Of a stretch of 64,000 nt of DNA, positions 52,518 through 64,000 are shown in pieces. This DNA comes from Istiophorus platypterus (lineage: Eukaryota; Chordata; Actinopteri; Istiophoriformes; Istiophoridae). Where the stretch lies: assembly GCA_016859345.1 (NCBI GenBank), contig CM029121.1, positions 6,823,911 to 6,887,910 of the forward strand. The letters are read 5' to 3'. Made by a program: the position numbers and the translations under genes. Within the stretch, counting starts at the first letter, position 1. Each line of letters begins with the position of its first letter. The notes below the pieces were generated by a model that was not told where the DNA came from, did not search any database, and saw nothing but the letters and a program-made list of their open reading frames with translations.

Positions 52518-55500
52518 CTAAAGATAACACAAAATGGAAGAAGAAGCAGGTTAGTAATCTTAGTGGTCTGAGTAGGAACTGGAGTTTCTGAAAGACTCTA
52601 AAGATCTTTCATCATTTAAACACCACAACATTAATTATAAGACAATTAAACAATAATTTGTTTAAGTGTACCACAGTATCAGAAATATTGCATGTAATTT
52701 GACTGTGCATGTGTGGTACAGCTAAATGAAGAACTATCACACATAGCAGAAAAGCTAACATAGGTCTGGTCATATACTATAACGAAAAATAGTATATGAC
52801 AGGACCACTCTTTCTTTCTCTGATTCTCTCTTATTCTGTGTTCACATATACAGTATTTTAATTCAGCCAAATTCAAAATAAAGCTGTTCTTGTTTACTTG
52901 TTTTTTTTGTTGAACATGTTTCTGTTCCTTTCTTTTGTCCGGAGCAAATTTGAATTAATCACTGAAACGGGGTCCATTAAGACTACATGTTAACCAGCAG
53001 TGATTTCCAAATCCTTCCCAAGCTGCTGCTCTCCATTGTTTAAATCTTGATTTCATAACCAGAACGTCATCTGAAATGACCATAAGTTCAAGTCAATGGC
53101 TGTGCTCTGATTTCAGTTACAATTGCTTGTAAAATAATCACTCAGAAAAAGTTAGAAGCTCATTCACATCTATGCAGCTGTCAATTGAATGAGACCCATA
53201 GAGTCGTGTGTCTGAAGAGGAAAAGGCTGACGTTGCGCTCACAGGGCAATACTGGCAACAGTTGCTAGATTTGATGCTAGGTGCTTTTCTGAAAAACAGT
53301 TATTGAAGCGGTCTCAAAAGTCACTAAATCTAGTGACACAGGTGCTTATTTTTTTACACTGCCCTCTTATGACATAAGAGAAGTCGTATGACGTATGTTA
53401 GGGTTAGGGTTAATTCATTTTGGAAAAGAAAAAAATGGTGTTAACTTCAACAGTCTGTAGGTCGACCAATGGTGTAACATCACACTCAGTCATTCAGCAA
53501 CATTCACGTTTACAGGGCTGGCCCAGCTGTTGGATGGGGAGATGGGAAGGGTTATAGGATGGAGGAAGAAAAGGAGAGAAGGGGAGATTAAAGATAACAA
53601 CAACTATAGAAGATGACTACTGAAGATGGCAGAAGGAAAGAACAAGATTCAGGGGAGAGAGAAGAATGAGAGCATTTCCAAATCACTTTGGTCGATCTCC
53701 TGGTGAAAAGCCTTGATAAACGCGAAATTTAAAATCCATGTGTCACTAAAGAACTTCAGTCAATACAAATACAGAAACGCACCACAAAGCCATTGCAGTT
53801 TATGGCCAGGCCTGAGTTCCAATTCTGCTTAATGTCATCATATTGTGCTGTGGGCACATTTTCAGTAAATACCAGCTGGGCTTGGAAAAAGGCAGAGCTT
53901 TTTTGACTCTGTTTGGCTGCAGAGGGCCGGATAGGAGGCTGTTGTCATGCATCAATCATCTGGCTCTGGGTCCTCAGAGACTGTTGGTCTGCACTGACCT
54001 CCTTCCAGACAAAGATCCAGTTAAATTAGCTGCTGGTAACTGATATAACTGAAAAGTAGTCAGCGTCTTAAAACCCAAACCTGTTTAGGTCGTATGATTA
54101 CAATAGTCCAGTCAGTCAATCCAAAGCTGCTAGTTTTTGTTCACATCAAGCTATTTAAATATATTTACTACTTGACAGAAGTAAAGTATTGACTAAAAGG
54201 TTACAAAATCCTGTCTTAATTTTGAATGTAGAAGATTACATTTCATTGTTCAATGTATTTGAGACACGTCATCCTGTGTTTATGGAAAATATTTAAGGCC
54301 ACTTGAGTAAAGCTGCTTCAAAGATCTCACTTAGATGCCTTTGCTATTACCAGCATCTTGCCTGAATCCAACAGCTGATCCTCATTGCCCCCCCGCTCTT
54401 CTTTGCTCTTATTGATTTCTATTCCTGGCACTTACCTCTTCCTACATGATCATACTTGCATACAGTAATGTTCCATGGCACTAAAGCCCCGGCCTTTGTA
54501 CTTTGTACGTTTGGTGGGTTCATATGCTGATACACTAGAAATCGAATAATTTACAGCTGCACTTAAACTGTACGTAAAAGCCAAAATGTTACATTTTTAT
54601 TTCTGATTTAGTACTATCAACAAACATGCAGAGTTCAGCAGCTAAATGTTATATGTAAATAAGCATCATACAAGTTTATATACAATGAATAAACAAGTAA
54701 TAATTCCAAATATAAAAACATATAAAAAATGCTTTACTTAAGGAATCTCCTGCAGGCACAAATTAAATTCCATTAAAAAGACATTTGTAATCAGGCAAGG
54801 CTTTTTCTCTCAATATGTGACCTTAACCAATAAGAGAACGAACGTTACAAGAAAATCCAAAGGATTAGTTCATCATTTATATATAGTTATAATATCTATG
54901 TCCAGATTTGAATGACAGAATGACGACAAGAATTTTATTTAAAATTGCTATACACCTGTCCAAAAGTTACTTAATACAGGGCAATAATAACTGATTCTGA
55001 CCCAGTCTATTCAAAAGTGTGAATTTACTTTTGACATTAGGAAATCTTACTGCAGAGGTAGATATTATGTGAAATCTACCAAAATATTTCTCTTTTTTTC
55101 TAATGGTCTGCTGATAAAAGTGTAATAGCTTTTGTTATATAAGTCATGCTTTATGGCTATCTTACTACAAAATTTAGACCATCTTTTCACAATATATTTT
55201 GTTTCGAATGATCCTCGAGATGTTAAACATAATTAGCCCTTTGATCTGAAAGGTGCAGTCTTAGAATCCACATTTTGCTCTCTCTAATCACAACACTTAT
55301 TTCTTTAGATGGAACAAAGAACACAATAAATAAAATAACAAAAAACTCACTTCTTTTTATCAAATCCACTGTCTAAATATTCTGTGTGAGCAAGCTTGAA
55401 ATGTGACCCATGTTGCAGTATATCTACTATATGTAAACAAAACAATCTAACATACATATAATGCAACAACAGGCTTGAATATATTTCACTAGTATATAGA

Positions 55501-58488
55501 TTTTCAATCTATTTCTATAACCGTGACACATGCAGCACTGCCCTAGAGTTTGCTTAGTCAGCATATAACACAGGGATACCTGGCCTACTCCAACACTGGA
55601 ACAACATATCATCACTTTTTATACCATAAAGTATTATTTCTTTTTTTAAACCAATGAAACAGTATAACATTAGGAGGAGTGTAGTTACTGTCCTTCCTGC
55701 AATTTTATCCAGACATTATAATTAGATTACCTAGCACTCAGGCTGAAATTACCATAACTGAAGGCATGGCATGTTTGAGTTTCCACACTCCCCAGAATTC
55801 AAAGAGTGCAAGACGATCAGGAGGCAATAATAACAGATTGTATAAGTTTGGAGATTTGACAGGGTATGCATATGCTCCTCCACCATCTACCTGATTAAAA
55901 CTCACCCAGTCTGACACACTCACACCTGGGAGTCACCAGGTGCAACCAGCACAGCCTTAACACATGCTAATTTAATTTACTGGAAGAATTCACCAGGCAC
56001 CAGTGCCAGACTAAGCCCACACCCTCTTAGAAAGTCCAGAATGCAACACAATGACTCTCTTTTCCAAAATCTAACACATACAGGCCATGATATGATCATG
56101 AAACAAAGGGCTGGCCATTTCCTCCTTTCTTTCCTTTATTACTTTCTTTTTCTTATCTATCTATTCTCCTGTTTTTCTCTTTCATTTCCTTTTCTTTGCT
56201 CTCATTCTCTTTCCGATTTTCAACATACACTCCCCTCTCCATTTGCCTTACTCTTTCAGTAAACAGTAAAAATCTTTAACTGATTTGTCCTCTAAACCTC
56301 TCCATCTACAATATGTAAGTCCTTTTCGCAATTAGGTAGCTTTTGCACCAAACCTGTTTTTTTCCTTTCCAATGAAGTTAGCCCTTTTAGTGTGGTTCAT
56401 TTGGGCTGGTTTGAAAACTGTCAATCAAACTCTGATGCTAGTGCTCAAACAACTGGACTGAGCCTGCCTGCAAAAGGAGAATCTTCACTTGTGGTGTGAA
56501 AGTTGGACCAAACATCAACAGGACAAGCAGATATATGGCTGTGGTATAAATTCAAAAGCTGAACGACTTAAATTCAGCTGGTGATCATGAACGGTTAGGA
56601 TAGCAATATACCAGTCTGTATAAGCAATGTAAAGCCAGAATCATTTCACATGACAGTTTTTAGCTACCCCTTGTCATAAAGCAAAATGGAGTTGAGCTAG
56701 TGTTCTACTCAATGTATTCTAGCACCTGGCCACTACCAAGAAAGTGAGACAAGTGTAATGTAGTGACCACACAGCTACGGACAGGTTCTTCTGACTGCTT
56801 CTAATTCGGTAAAATACCCAGATTTGTTAAGCTGCGCAGCCAACAGCAAATCCTTTCATCAAATCTTTCAATCACGATCTTTCTTAGAAGCCCACCTTTT
56901 TCTGAGACTACAGACATTAGCAAATAAAAAAAGATCTACTTGTCTGATCTAGCATCCATAATGTCTATCAAGTAAGAACCTGTGGCATTTCTGAGAAGAT
57001 GAAAAGGATGAGTGCACTGCCCCTCTTGTTGCATTGAATTTTGTGACCTGTTAGATCCTGTGATCTGTTGAAAAATGGCCCATTTATTTAGTGGCTACTC
57101 ACTGAATGATAAAGTACACGTGATAAAATTTTCACTGTATTGCTTTTAATTATGCAGGTGTTGCACAGCCCCCCCCCTTGGGGTGTTAAATCTGTCTTCC
57201 CTTGCAGCTAAAGGAAAGTGAGCCAGGACAGGTTCAATGAATGTCACAAGGCAGTGACAAATTTTTTGGTAAAAAGTCCTACACCCCTTTTCAGCACCAT
57301 AGAATCTCCATGGTTTGGGTATAAAGCAAAGGGGAATAAAAAGTGAATATTTTTTAAGAGATGTCTTCATTTCCCACTGAACAATATGCCCAAATCAAAT
57401 CAAATCATTGAGGCATTTGAATGAATTTGGATACAATAAGAGCATGTGGAACTTTGTTCAGATTCAGGGAAATGCTAACCATCCCCATCCCTACACATAG
57501 TGCTGGTGTAATGATCTCCCTCACGGTCAAAATGCCTCTTTTCATCCTTGTTCCTATCTGTCTGTCACCAGCTAAGAGAGACCCCAGGTATAAAGAGTGC
57601 ACTACTTATGCTGTTTGTGTACACACTTAATATGCACTGCCAATAACAGCAGGTCATCATGATGTGAACTGAGCAACTGGTCAATAAGACCCCAACCAGA
57701 CCCATTATTTTTGAAAATGATTCCATTATATCCATGCTGTGGGGATCCCCATCTGTATCTTAGTCTACCAACTCTCTCTCTATCCTATGTGACCTACCCC
57801 AGGGATCCAGTCTTAAGCCATTGGCCATCCCTCTTTTGTCATCTCTCTGTTACAGTCTCTTTCTATCTGACATCTATCTGCACATATCTCTCTATAGTAT
57901 TTTTGTGTCTGTCTGTTCATATCTCGTTCCATACATGCTCCTGACCATGTTTGTCTTGTTCTTATGCATTTGTCGTGGTGTCATTTTTCTTGATCCTTTC
58001 TCTATCCCCTTCTTCTCAATGTCTGCCCACCGTTTCTCACCACTTCAGCAAACAGTGATCTCTTCTTTCCTTTCAAAACTCTACATCCTCTGCTTCTGTC
58101 TTGCTCTACTCCGCCTTTTCTCACCTCTATGATACTGACATGAGCTTTACTGACCTCTTTTGTGTCAAACCATTTTTAACTCTATCACCAAGGCGTGCGT
58201 GTGTGTGTGAGGGTAAGACAAGTGTGTCTATATTTGTCCCACAGATTTGCTTTTATTGATTTATTTTTGTGTATGTTTTGTGTATTTATTTTAAATTCCA
58301 CAAATAATTTATTATTTATTAATGATTTTGAATATCTAGGTTTTGTCTTAGTTTTACTCTATTTCCATGGTGACAGCCTAAATAAATGTTTGTACAGTAT
58401 GTGTTCTTGTCTTTTGTGTCTACTGAAAGACTCACTATTTGCCAGCTCTACATTCTCACCTGACATTGAATGGGCAATCATCAGTACC

Positions 58489-58541
58489 ATCATCATCATC
58501 ATCATCATAATCATCATCATCAACACAACCATCATCATCAT
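58489..58541. repeat. (ATC)n imperfect trinucleotide repeat
   Basis: Runs of catcatcatc interrupted by aatc and aacacaacc. The 175-codon plus frame and 101-codon minus frame crossing it (poly-Ile, poly-Met) are artefacts. Confidence 0.92.
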
Positions 58542-58909
58542 TCCAAATCCTCTGCATCTGTTCTTTTCTGTCTGTCTTACCTCTGTCCCTGTATTCAATA
58601 GACAATCAGAGCATTTTTTGTACTTACTCATGGTCCTTTCACATCTCCTATTGTCCAGACCCACAGAAAATCATCCCTCTGCACAGTACATCAGTATATC
58701 CACCACCCAATTATCTGCCTAAACCAACTAAAAATGAAATAAGGTCTGATAAAAAAAATTCAGTTTTAAAAAATCTAATGATAATAGTGTATAATGGCCT
58801 ATATTCGTTTTTTTTTAACAAAAGGAAGTAACTTTAATAAACTTTGAAATAGATTGCTTAAATCTTGCAAGTAAAGGAACAGAAAGAGTCTACAGTCATG
58901 CTATCTGTA

Positions 58910-59182
58910 TTCATGTTAATCCATCCAGTACTTGTTGAGAAATTTCACTCAAAAATACAAATAAGAACCTCAACATGGGACTAGAGAAAAATACAGAGAA
59001 TCACAAAAGTCAGTGGGATTAATCATCTGGGGACCATGAATGTCTGTACAAAATGCAAGAGCAATTTATCCAATAGTTATTGAGATTTTCGGTTTGGACC
59101 AATGTGGTGGAATGACTGATCTATCAATTGACTGACTGACATCAGCATCTGTAGACCCAAGATGCTAGCATGGCTAAAACTC
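58910..59182 (+). repeat. interspersed repeat family A, copy in intron 3
   Basis: Ordered words 'ccatccagtacttgttgaga', 'gaccatgaatgtctgtacaa', 'atccaatagttattgagat', 'ggaccaatgtggtgga' and 'gatgctagcatggctaaaac' match the copy at 20720-21112. No coding capacity. Confidence 0.65.
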
Positions 59183-59493
59183 GTCCACAGTCTCTGGTGG
59201 TAAAACGTTTATGGTCTTTACTTGCAGGGATTTGATTTGATGAAATCTGTTTGTAAAGCTCAGTTCCAGCTTCCTCTCTTTTACTGATGCTCTGTCCTGA
59301 TAAAGAATGAGAGAGATTGCACATTTGTCTACATCTGTGTGTGTGGGTATCAATGAGCGGACAGTACAAAATGATCTGAGCCTGTTTTGGGTTTGTGTTT
59401 GCTCGTGTCTCTGTGTCTGTGTCTAGACAGAGTATGTCACAGTTTAAGTGCTGGTTTGTCTGAACAGGCATACTGGAATCTACAGGGTTAGTG

Positions 59494-59528
59494 TCTGTGT
59501 GTGTGTGTGTGTGTTTGTGTGTGTGTGT
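59494..59528. repeat. (GT)n microsatellite, interrupted
   Basis: A GT run with a tttgtg interruption; followed by a stretch (59560-59640) with 'gggacctctttcagtataag' that looks like a common fish repeat. Confidence 0.85.
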
Positions 59529-60560
59529 TTGTTATGTGCATATGTGTTTTTATTTCCTCTTTGGGACCTCTTTCAGTATAAGCACTAACCTTGTCAGGAC
59601 TAGTAGTCTAAATGGGAATGGATAGGTTTGGTCTGATCAGATTTTGAGCCAAAAACTGTCAACAGACTTTGATTCATAGGTTTCTATATCTTGCTTGGTG
59701 TTTATTACCCTTTTCAAACTGTTTCCCATCAGCAAAAATGTAGATATCATGCATGTGAGATAACCAAAACTGTTTTAGTTTTGGATGGAAATTTTGTCAT
59801 CGTGTAACATCCCATTGGTGAGAAGCTAATTGGGGGAATATAGTTTTCAAGCCTTTAGTATGTCCCATATATCTGTAGTTCATACAGTTTGAGAAACATT
59901 TAGCATTTTGGTACAGCTATAGCTAGAAGCTGGATATAGTTCACAACTTCTTAGCTCGCTACAGAATAGATGACAAAACAAATAACCAGTGAACTGGTAT
60001 CTCAGACTTTCTTAAAACCTATGCTATGAAATGTACAGTGAAAAAGCACTCCCAGCAAAGATGATCTCGCTCACATTAAAAACTGAGCTCTAAGAACAGA
60101 GACCAGAGCACAAGTATTGGAAGCACATGCTAATAAAGCTCACTGAAAATCCACCATTTGCTGCTGTGATGCACTCCTCTGGAAACAATGTCCTCATGAA
60201 TATATACAGCCTGCATTGTCCTGGCATACATAATATTTCACAACACGCTCACACACATAGTTATGATCGCATGCAGAGAACATGCTTGCTTTTCCTTTCT
60301 CCTCATCCTTTTCTCTGTATCTCTCAGTGGAGACAGTAGGATTGATTTTTTTTTTTAACTGCACTCTCATGCTGCTATTGACTAAGTGTATTTTAACGAT
60401 CCACTCATGTATCCGCACATACTGCATAGCCCCATATCCGCCGCCTCATTTCTGTGTGTGTGTGTGTGCGTGGTGTATTGGGTGTGGTTGAAGGATGCTC
60501 TGTGAGGGTAGCAACAGAAGCTCCACTTGACCAAGGCATGGACCACACACACACCTAAAT

Positions 60561-60678
<118 letters not shown>

Positions 60679-60778
60679 TATGTCTATTTTAGGGCTCTAT
60701 TCAGGCAGTATACAGGAGGTCTGAACAACAATTAAATATTTAATCGATTCCAACTTCCATTATTCAGCATCTTCTACA

Positions 60779-61620
60779 GAGAGGGAGGGACAATAAGTGA
60801 GGCAGAGAGAGGGGTGATGGAGGCGCTCTGTGTACCTCAAGATGCTTTGGAAGAACATCTCACATTTATATCAATAACATGATTTTAATATGCTGATATT
60901 CTGCACTATATTGAGAGGATAATATAGGGGAAGGAGAGAAGCAGGGAAGGAGGGAGGAGGGAAGAAGGTGGAGAAGAGGAAGGAATAAAGGGAAGGAAAG
61001 GATAGATGAAGGAAAGGGAAGGACGATGCTGATGGAGGAGGAGGAGGGTGCGGCAGAATGTAGAGAGAGAATCATAGACACGATTGCATTCCTGGGAAAT
61101 GAAGATGGTCACCATGGAAACTGCAGCTGAGAGTCACATGATGCGGAGGAGTGAGAGAAGAGGGGTGAGAGAAGGCTAAAAAGAGAGACAGTAGTCGGGT
61201 GGGGTGTGCCAGCAGATGAAAGATGAGGGAAGGGAAAAGAGACCTTAATGAGGTGAAGTAATAAAATGGAGGGATTGATAGAAAGACTGCAGGACGTGTG
61301 GAGGGAGGAGAGATAAACAATAGAGCGTATGTAATGTCACAAGTGTGCCTCAGTGTGTACTTATTTACCACTGGGGTTTTTTTTTGTAGGCCACTGGATA
61401 ACAGTGACGTCATGTGAGGTTTGTCTAGAGGAGGAATGACAAAGGTGACACTATGAGAGACAAGGGGGGAGGGGATGTGGCGGCTGACTGACAAGAAGGA
61501 TGAAGAATATGATTTAAAGAGTGGACTCCCAAAATAGAAGGGAGAGAAGAGGCGAGAGAGGGGTGGGGGGAGAAAAAGAGCCAAAGAAAAGGGGAGTGAG
61601 AACAGATTGTTGTCATGTTT
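60779..61620. repeat. long purine-rich (GA-rich) tract
   Basis: The plus strand is strongly purine-rich over about 840 bp, with dense gaagga, gggaga and ggagga words, most extreme at 60917-61070 and 61540-61600. The sense strand of gnao1 is CU-rich here. The 185-codon minus frame at 61072-61629 (Ser/Pro/Leu/Phe-rich) is a by-product of composition. Confidence 0.75.
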
Positions 61621-62104
61621 TTTCCCCATGATATCTGAATCGCCGATTCTTACTGTGACGTAGTTTTAAAACCGTTAAGAAATACTATGACTAAATATGT
61701 CAATGTTTTTTTCGTGACTAAGATGATGAGACAGCACCATTGTCATGAATCACTAAATGCGACAAGATCAACATGCAATATTATTTGGGATGAGAATTAA
61801 ATGTATTTTGAAAAATAAAAACTAGACCAAATTCTTTGTATATTGTTGTTGATGAAAAAGAGGAGACGAAATATCAAACTGTTCTTTGTTGTGATATAGC
61901 AGTTCCGTTACCTGTGCTGCACATGCCATAGCACCACAATGACTGGCAGCACACAATGAGCACAGTGAGGACCCAGGGTAAGCACTAACCTGAATACCAC
62001 AAACCTGAAGTGACACATCAAGCCTCACCAGAAATTAATTGAGCTAAATTAACGAAACATTACAGTGATTCACCTACCATTGTCAGGTGAGTGTCGTCAT
62101 TGTT

Positions 62105-63505
62105 GACAGCAACCTTAAGCAAAGGTTTGGGTACCCTGCATGGTCAGTACTTAGTAACACCCTCTTCGGCAAGTATCACAGCTTGTAAACGCTTTCTGTT
62201 CCAGCTTAGAGACTGTCAGTTCTTGTTTTGGGGATTTTCAGCAGTTCTCTCTTGCAAAAGGCTCCTGATTCTGTGAGAGTCTTGGGCCGTCTTGCATGCA
62301 CTGCTCCTTTAAAGTCCACAGATTTTTCAATGATTTTTAGGTCGGGGGAATGTGTGGGCCCTGGCAAAACCTTCAGCTTGCACCTCTTGAGGTTGTCTAT
62401 TGTGGATTTTGAGGTGTTTTGCGATCATTATCCTGTTGTAGAAGCCATCCTCTTTTCATCTTTATCTTTTTTACAGACGGTGTGATGTTTGCTTTCAGAA
62501 TTTGCTGGTATATCATTGAATCCAATATTCCCTCTACCAGTGAAATGTTCCCAGTCTGCCACTGGCTGGAACAACGCCCCAAAGCATGATTGATCTACCC
62601 CAGGGCTTAACTGTTGAAGCAATGTTGTTTTAATGAAAATCTGCATTTTTCATTCTCCAACCATATTTTTACTCATTGTGGCCAAAAAGTTCAATTTCTA
62701 CTTCATCAGTCTAATCAGTCTACAGAAGTTGTTTCCAAAATGCATCAGGCTTGTTTAGATGTTCCTTCTCTGAATTTAGTGGTTAGGATGTAGGAAAGGT
62801 TGTCCTCTGAGCACTCTTCCATGAGGACCAATTTTTGTGCAGCTGGACAGGAGATCGGCGGACCACCACTCCAGAGACTGATAAATTTTCCTGGATGTCT
62901 TTTGTTGTCAAATATTTCCCTTTCCATCAATCCTACGAGCAGTTCTCTCTAAAAGTTTTCTTGGTCTTCTAGACCTCAACTTGACCTTCACTGTCTCTGT
63001 TAACTGCCTTAATTACATTAAGAGCTGAGGAAATGGCGGCCAGAAAACACTATACTATCTTCGTAAAGCCATCTGCTTTGTGGGCATTAGTTATTTTAAT
63101 TTTCAGAGAGCTAGGCAGCTGCTTAGAGGATCCATGGCTGCTGATTGTTGGGACAAGGTTTGAGGAGTCAGAGGTTTTACATAGCTTTGAAATTTCATCA
63201 CCTGGCTTTTCCTAACCATGGTCATGAACAAGCCATAGCTGTAACAAGCTAAATAAACTCCGAGACCTTGGTAAAGGTTATGAGTGCTCAAAGCTCTTGG
63301 TGTGGTCAAATTTTTGTATGGTTATATCTCTTTCTCTAAAAGTGCAAAAACACAAATGATATACTAGTCTTGCTTAAAATTTTGAAAATATATTGTTTCA
63401 CCTTTAATTTGCTTTTGGAGAACAGTTCATCTTCCGGTCACTTAACTGTTCACAGTAACAGTAAATTTTGAACATGGATGTCCAAACCTATTCATGTATT
63501 TAATA
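62105..63505 (-). mobile_element. Tc1-like DNA transposon, nearly full length, inactive
   Basis: The left edge (from 62121, aaaggtttgggtaccctgca) and the reverse complement of the right edge (ataggtttggacatccatg) form terminal inverted repeats. The whole stretch follows, word by word, a Tc1 family very common in fish. The minus strand encodes transposase fragments such as GNISLVEGILDSMIYQQI and KMKRGWLLQQDNDRK (62400-62560), the second standing for the DDE-domain block QQDNDPKH. Further fragments near 62940-63170 correspond to the paired-like DNA-binding region. Several frameshifts and stops rule out activity. Exact borders and target duplication are not certain. Confidence 0.88.
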
Positions 63506-63670
63506 GACTTTGTTGATCTCTGGCATTTTATCTATCACCCTGATCAAGCCAAAGATTCTCATTAATACTGTCAACAACAGTTTCAGCTGTACTTAATGCT
63601 TAGTGCTGAATAACAAATGTTAGCATGCTAAAAATAAGATGATGACCATAGTGAATATGACACTAAACAG
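63506..63670. repeat. interspersed repeat family A, end fragment
   Basis: Contains 'aacaaatgttagcatgctaa' and 'ctaaacagcagcctgttaac', parallel to the GCTAGCA/TTAGC end at 15490-15600. It lies directly beside the Tc1 element, so the Tc1 may have inserted into or next to this repeat. Confidence 0.45.
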
Positions 63671-64000
63671 CAGCCTGTTAACATTGAAAATATGACTTTG
63701 GCGTAATCATTTTTATAACAGTGATTGTGAAACATACAGCTTTTAAGAAAATATTTTGATACCTTGGTAGTGGTGTGTGTTTCATACATATATTACAGAA
63801 TAATCAGGGTACAGTATATCTCCCTAGGTGAGAGTAACTAATTTAATTGGGCAAAGGTTAAAAGACAATTACTTTCCCAGTTTCCCTGACAACTGCAGGT
63901 TGACCGTGTTGATGTGTCTATGTGTAGAAGCTGGAGCTGAGATCAAAGATGGCTCCATAGGAAACTAGAAAATGCACAGTGAAGCACAGACCTCCACTGA

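Noticed and set aside
53397..53415. Telomere-like ttaggg words
   Set aside because: Only about two and a half units, expected now and then by chance in fish DNA.
58195..58722. 175-codon open frame on the plus strand
   Set aside because: Crosses an ATC repeat giving poly-Ile and sits in CT-rich intron DNA; no recognisable domain.
61072..61629. 185-codon open frame on the minus strand
   Set aside because: Ser/Pro/Leu/Phe-rich text produced by a long pyrimidine-rich strand, with no domain and no splice context.

Overview
The window is vertebrate nuclear DNA, almost certainly from a ray-finned (teleost) fish. The genes have short exons split by GT-AG introns. There are many long CA/GT microsatellites, Tc1- and mariner-type DNA transposon remnants, a fish-type non-LTR retrotransposon remnant and several degenerate interspersed repeats of the kind common in fish genomes. 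There is no bacterial, organellar or viral gene content, no CRISPR array and no convincing tRNA or rRNA gene. Both recognised genes are on the minus strand, so transcription runs from high to low coordinates.

At the left end (about 1 to 2,560) lies the 5' part of cbfb, the beta subunit of core-binding factor (partner of RUNX proteins). Exon 1 with the start codon is at 1812-1889 and exon 2 at 1157-1243. The promoter is CpG-rich, and the remaining exons lie off the left edge. From about 2.6 kb to about 23 kb is intergenic sequence with no supported gene: microsatellites, a possible hAT-like non-autonomous element at about 3.41-4.49 kb, and copies of at least two interspersed repeat families.

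From 24,872 to 52,517 is the 3' part of gnao1 (G protein alpha-o). Seven coding exons are readable: exon 4 (52357-52517), exon 5 (45782-45910), exon 6 (43618-43747), then two alternative terminal exon pairs in the order 7B (36429-36582), 8B (33168-33355), 7A (25565-25718), 8A (24872-25059). Splice sites, phases and lengths fit: both exons 7 are 154 nt and both exons 8 are 188 nt including the stop. One gene therefore makes either the GoB form (4-5-6-7B-8B) or the GoA form (4-5-6-7A-8A). Exons 1-3 were not found and should lie beyond 64,000, making intron 3 at least 11.5 kb.

The introns hold an 884-bp internally deleted mariner with TA target-site duplication (35162-36045), a badly decayed restriction-like-endonuclease LINE whose parts are out of normal order (about 41.1-43.0 kb), a nearly full-length dead Tc1 element (about 62.1-63.5 kb), long purine- and pyrimidine-rich tracts, and two perfect short inverted repeats.

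I found no unknown gene system. The most interesting biology is how the two gnao1 terminal cassettes are chosen. The sense strand just upstream of exon 7A carries a roughly 240-nt CU-rich tract and a CA repeat, features that exon 7B lacks nearby, and a 15-bp hairpin lies just after the GoB stop codon.
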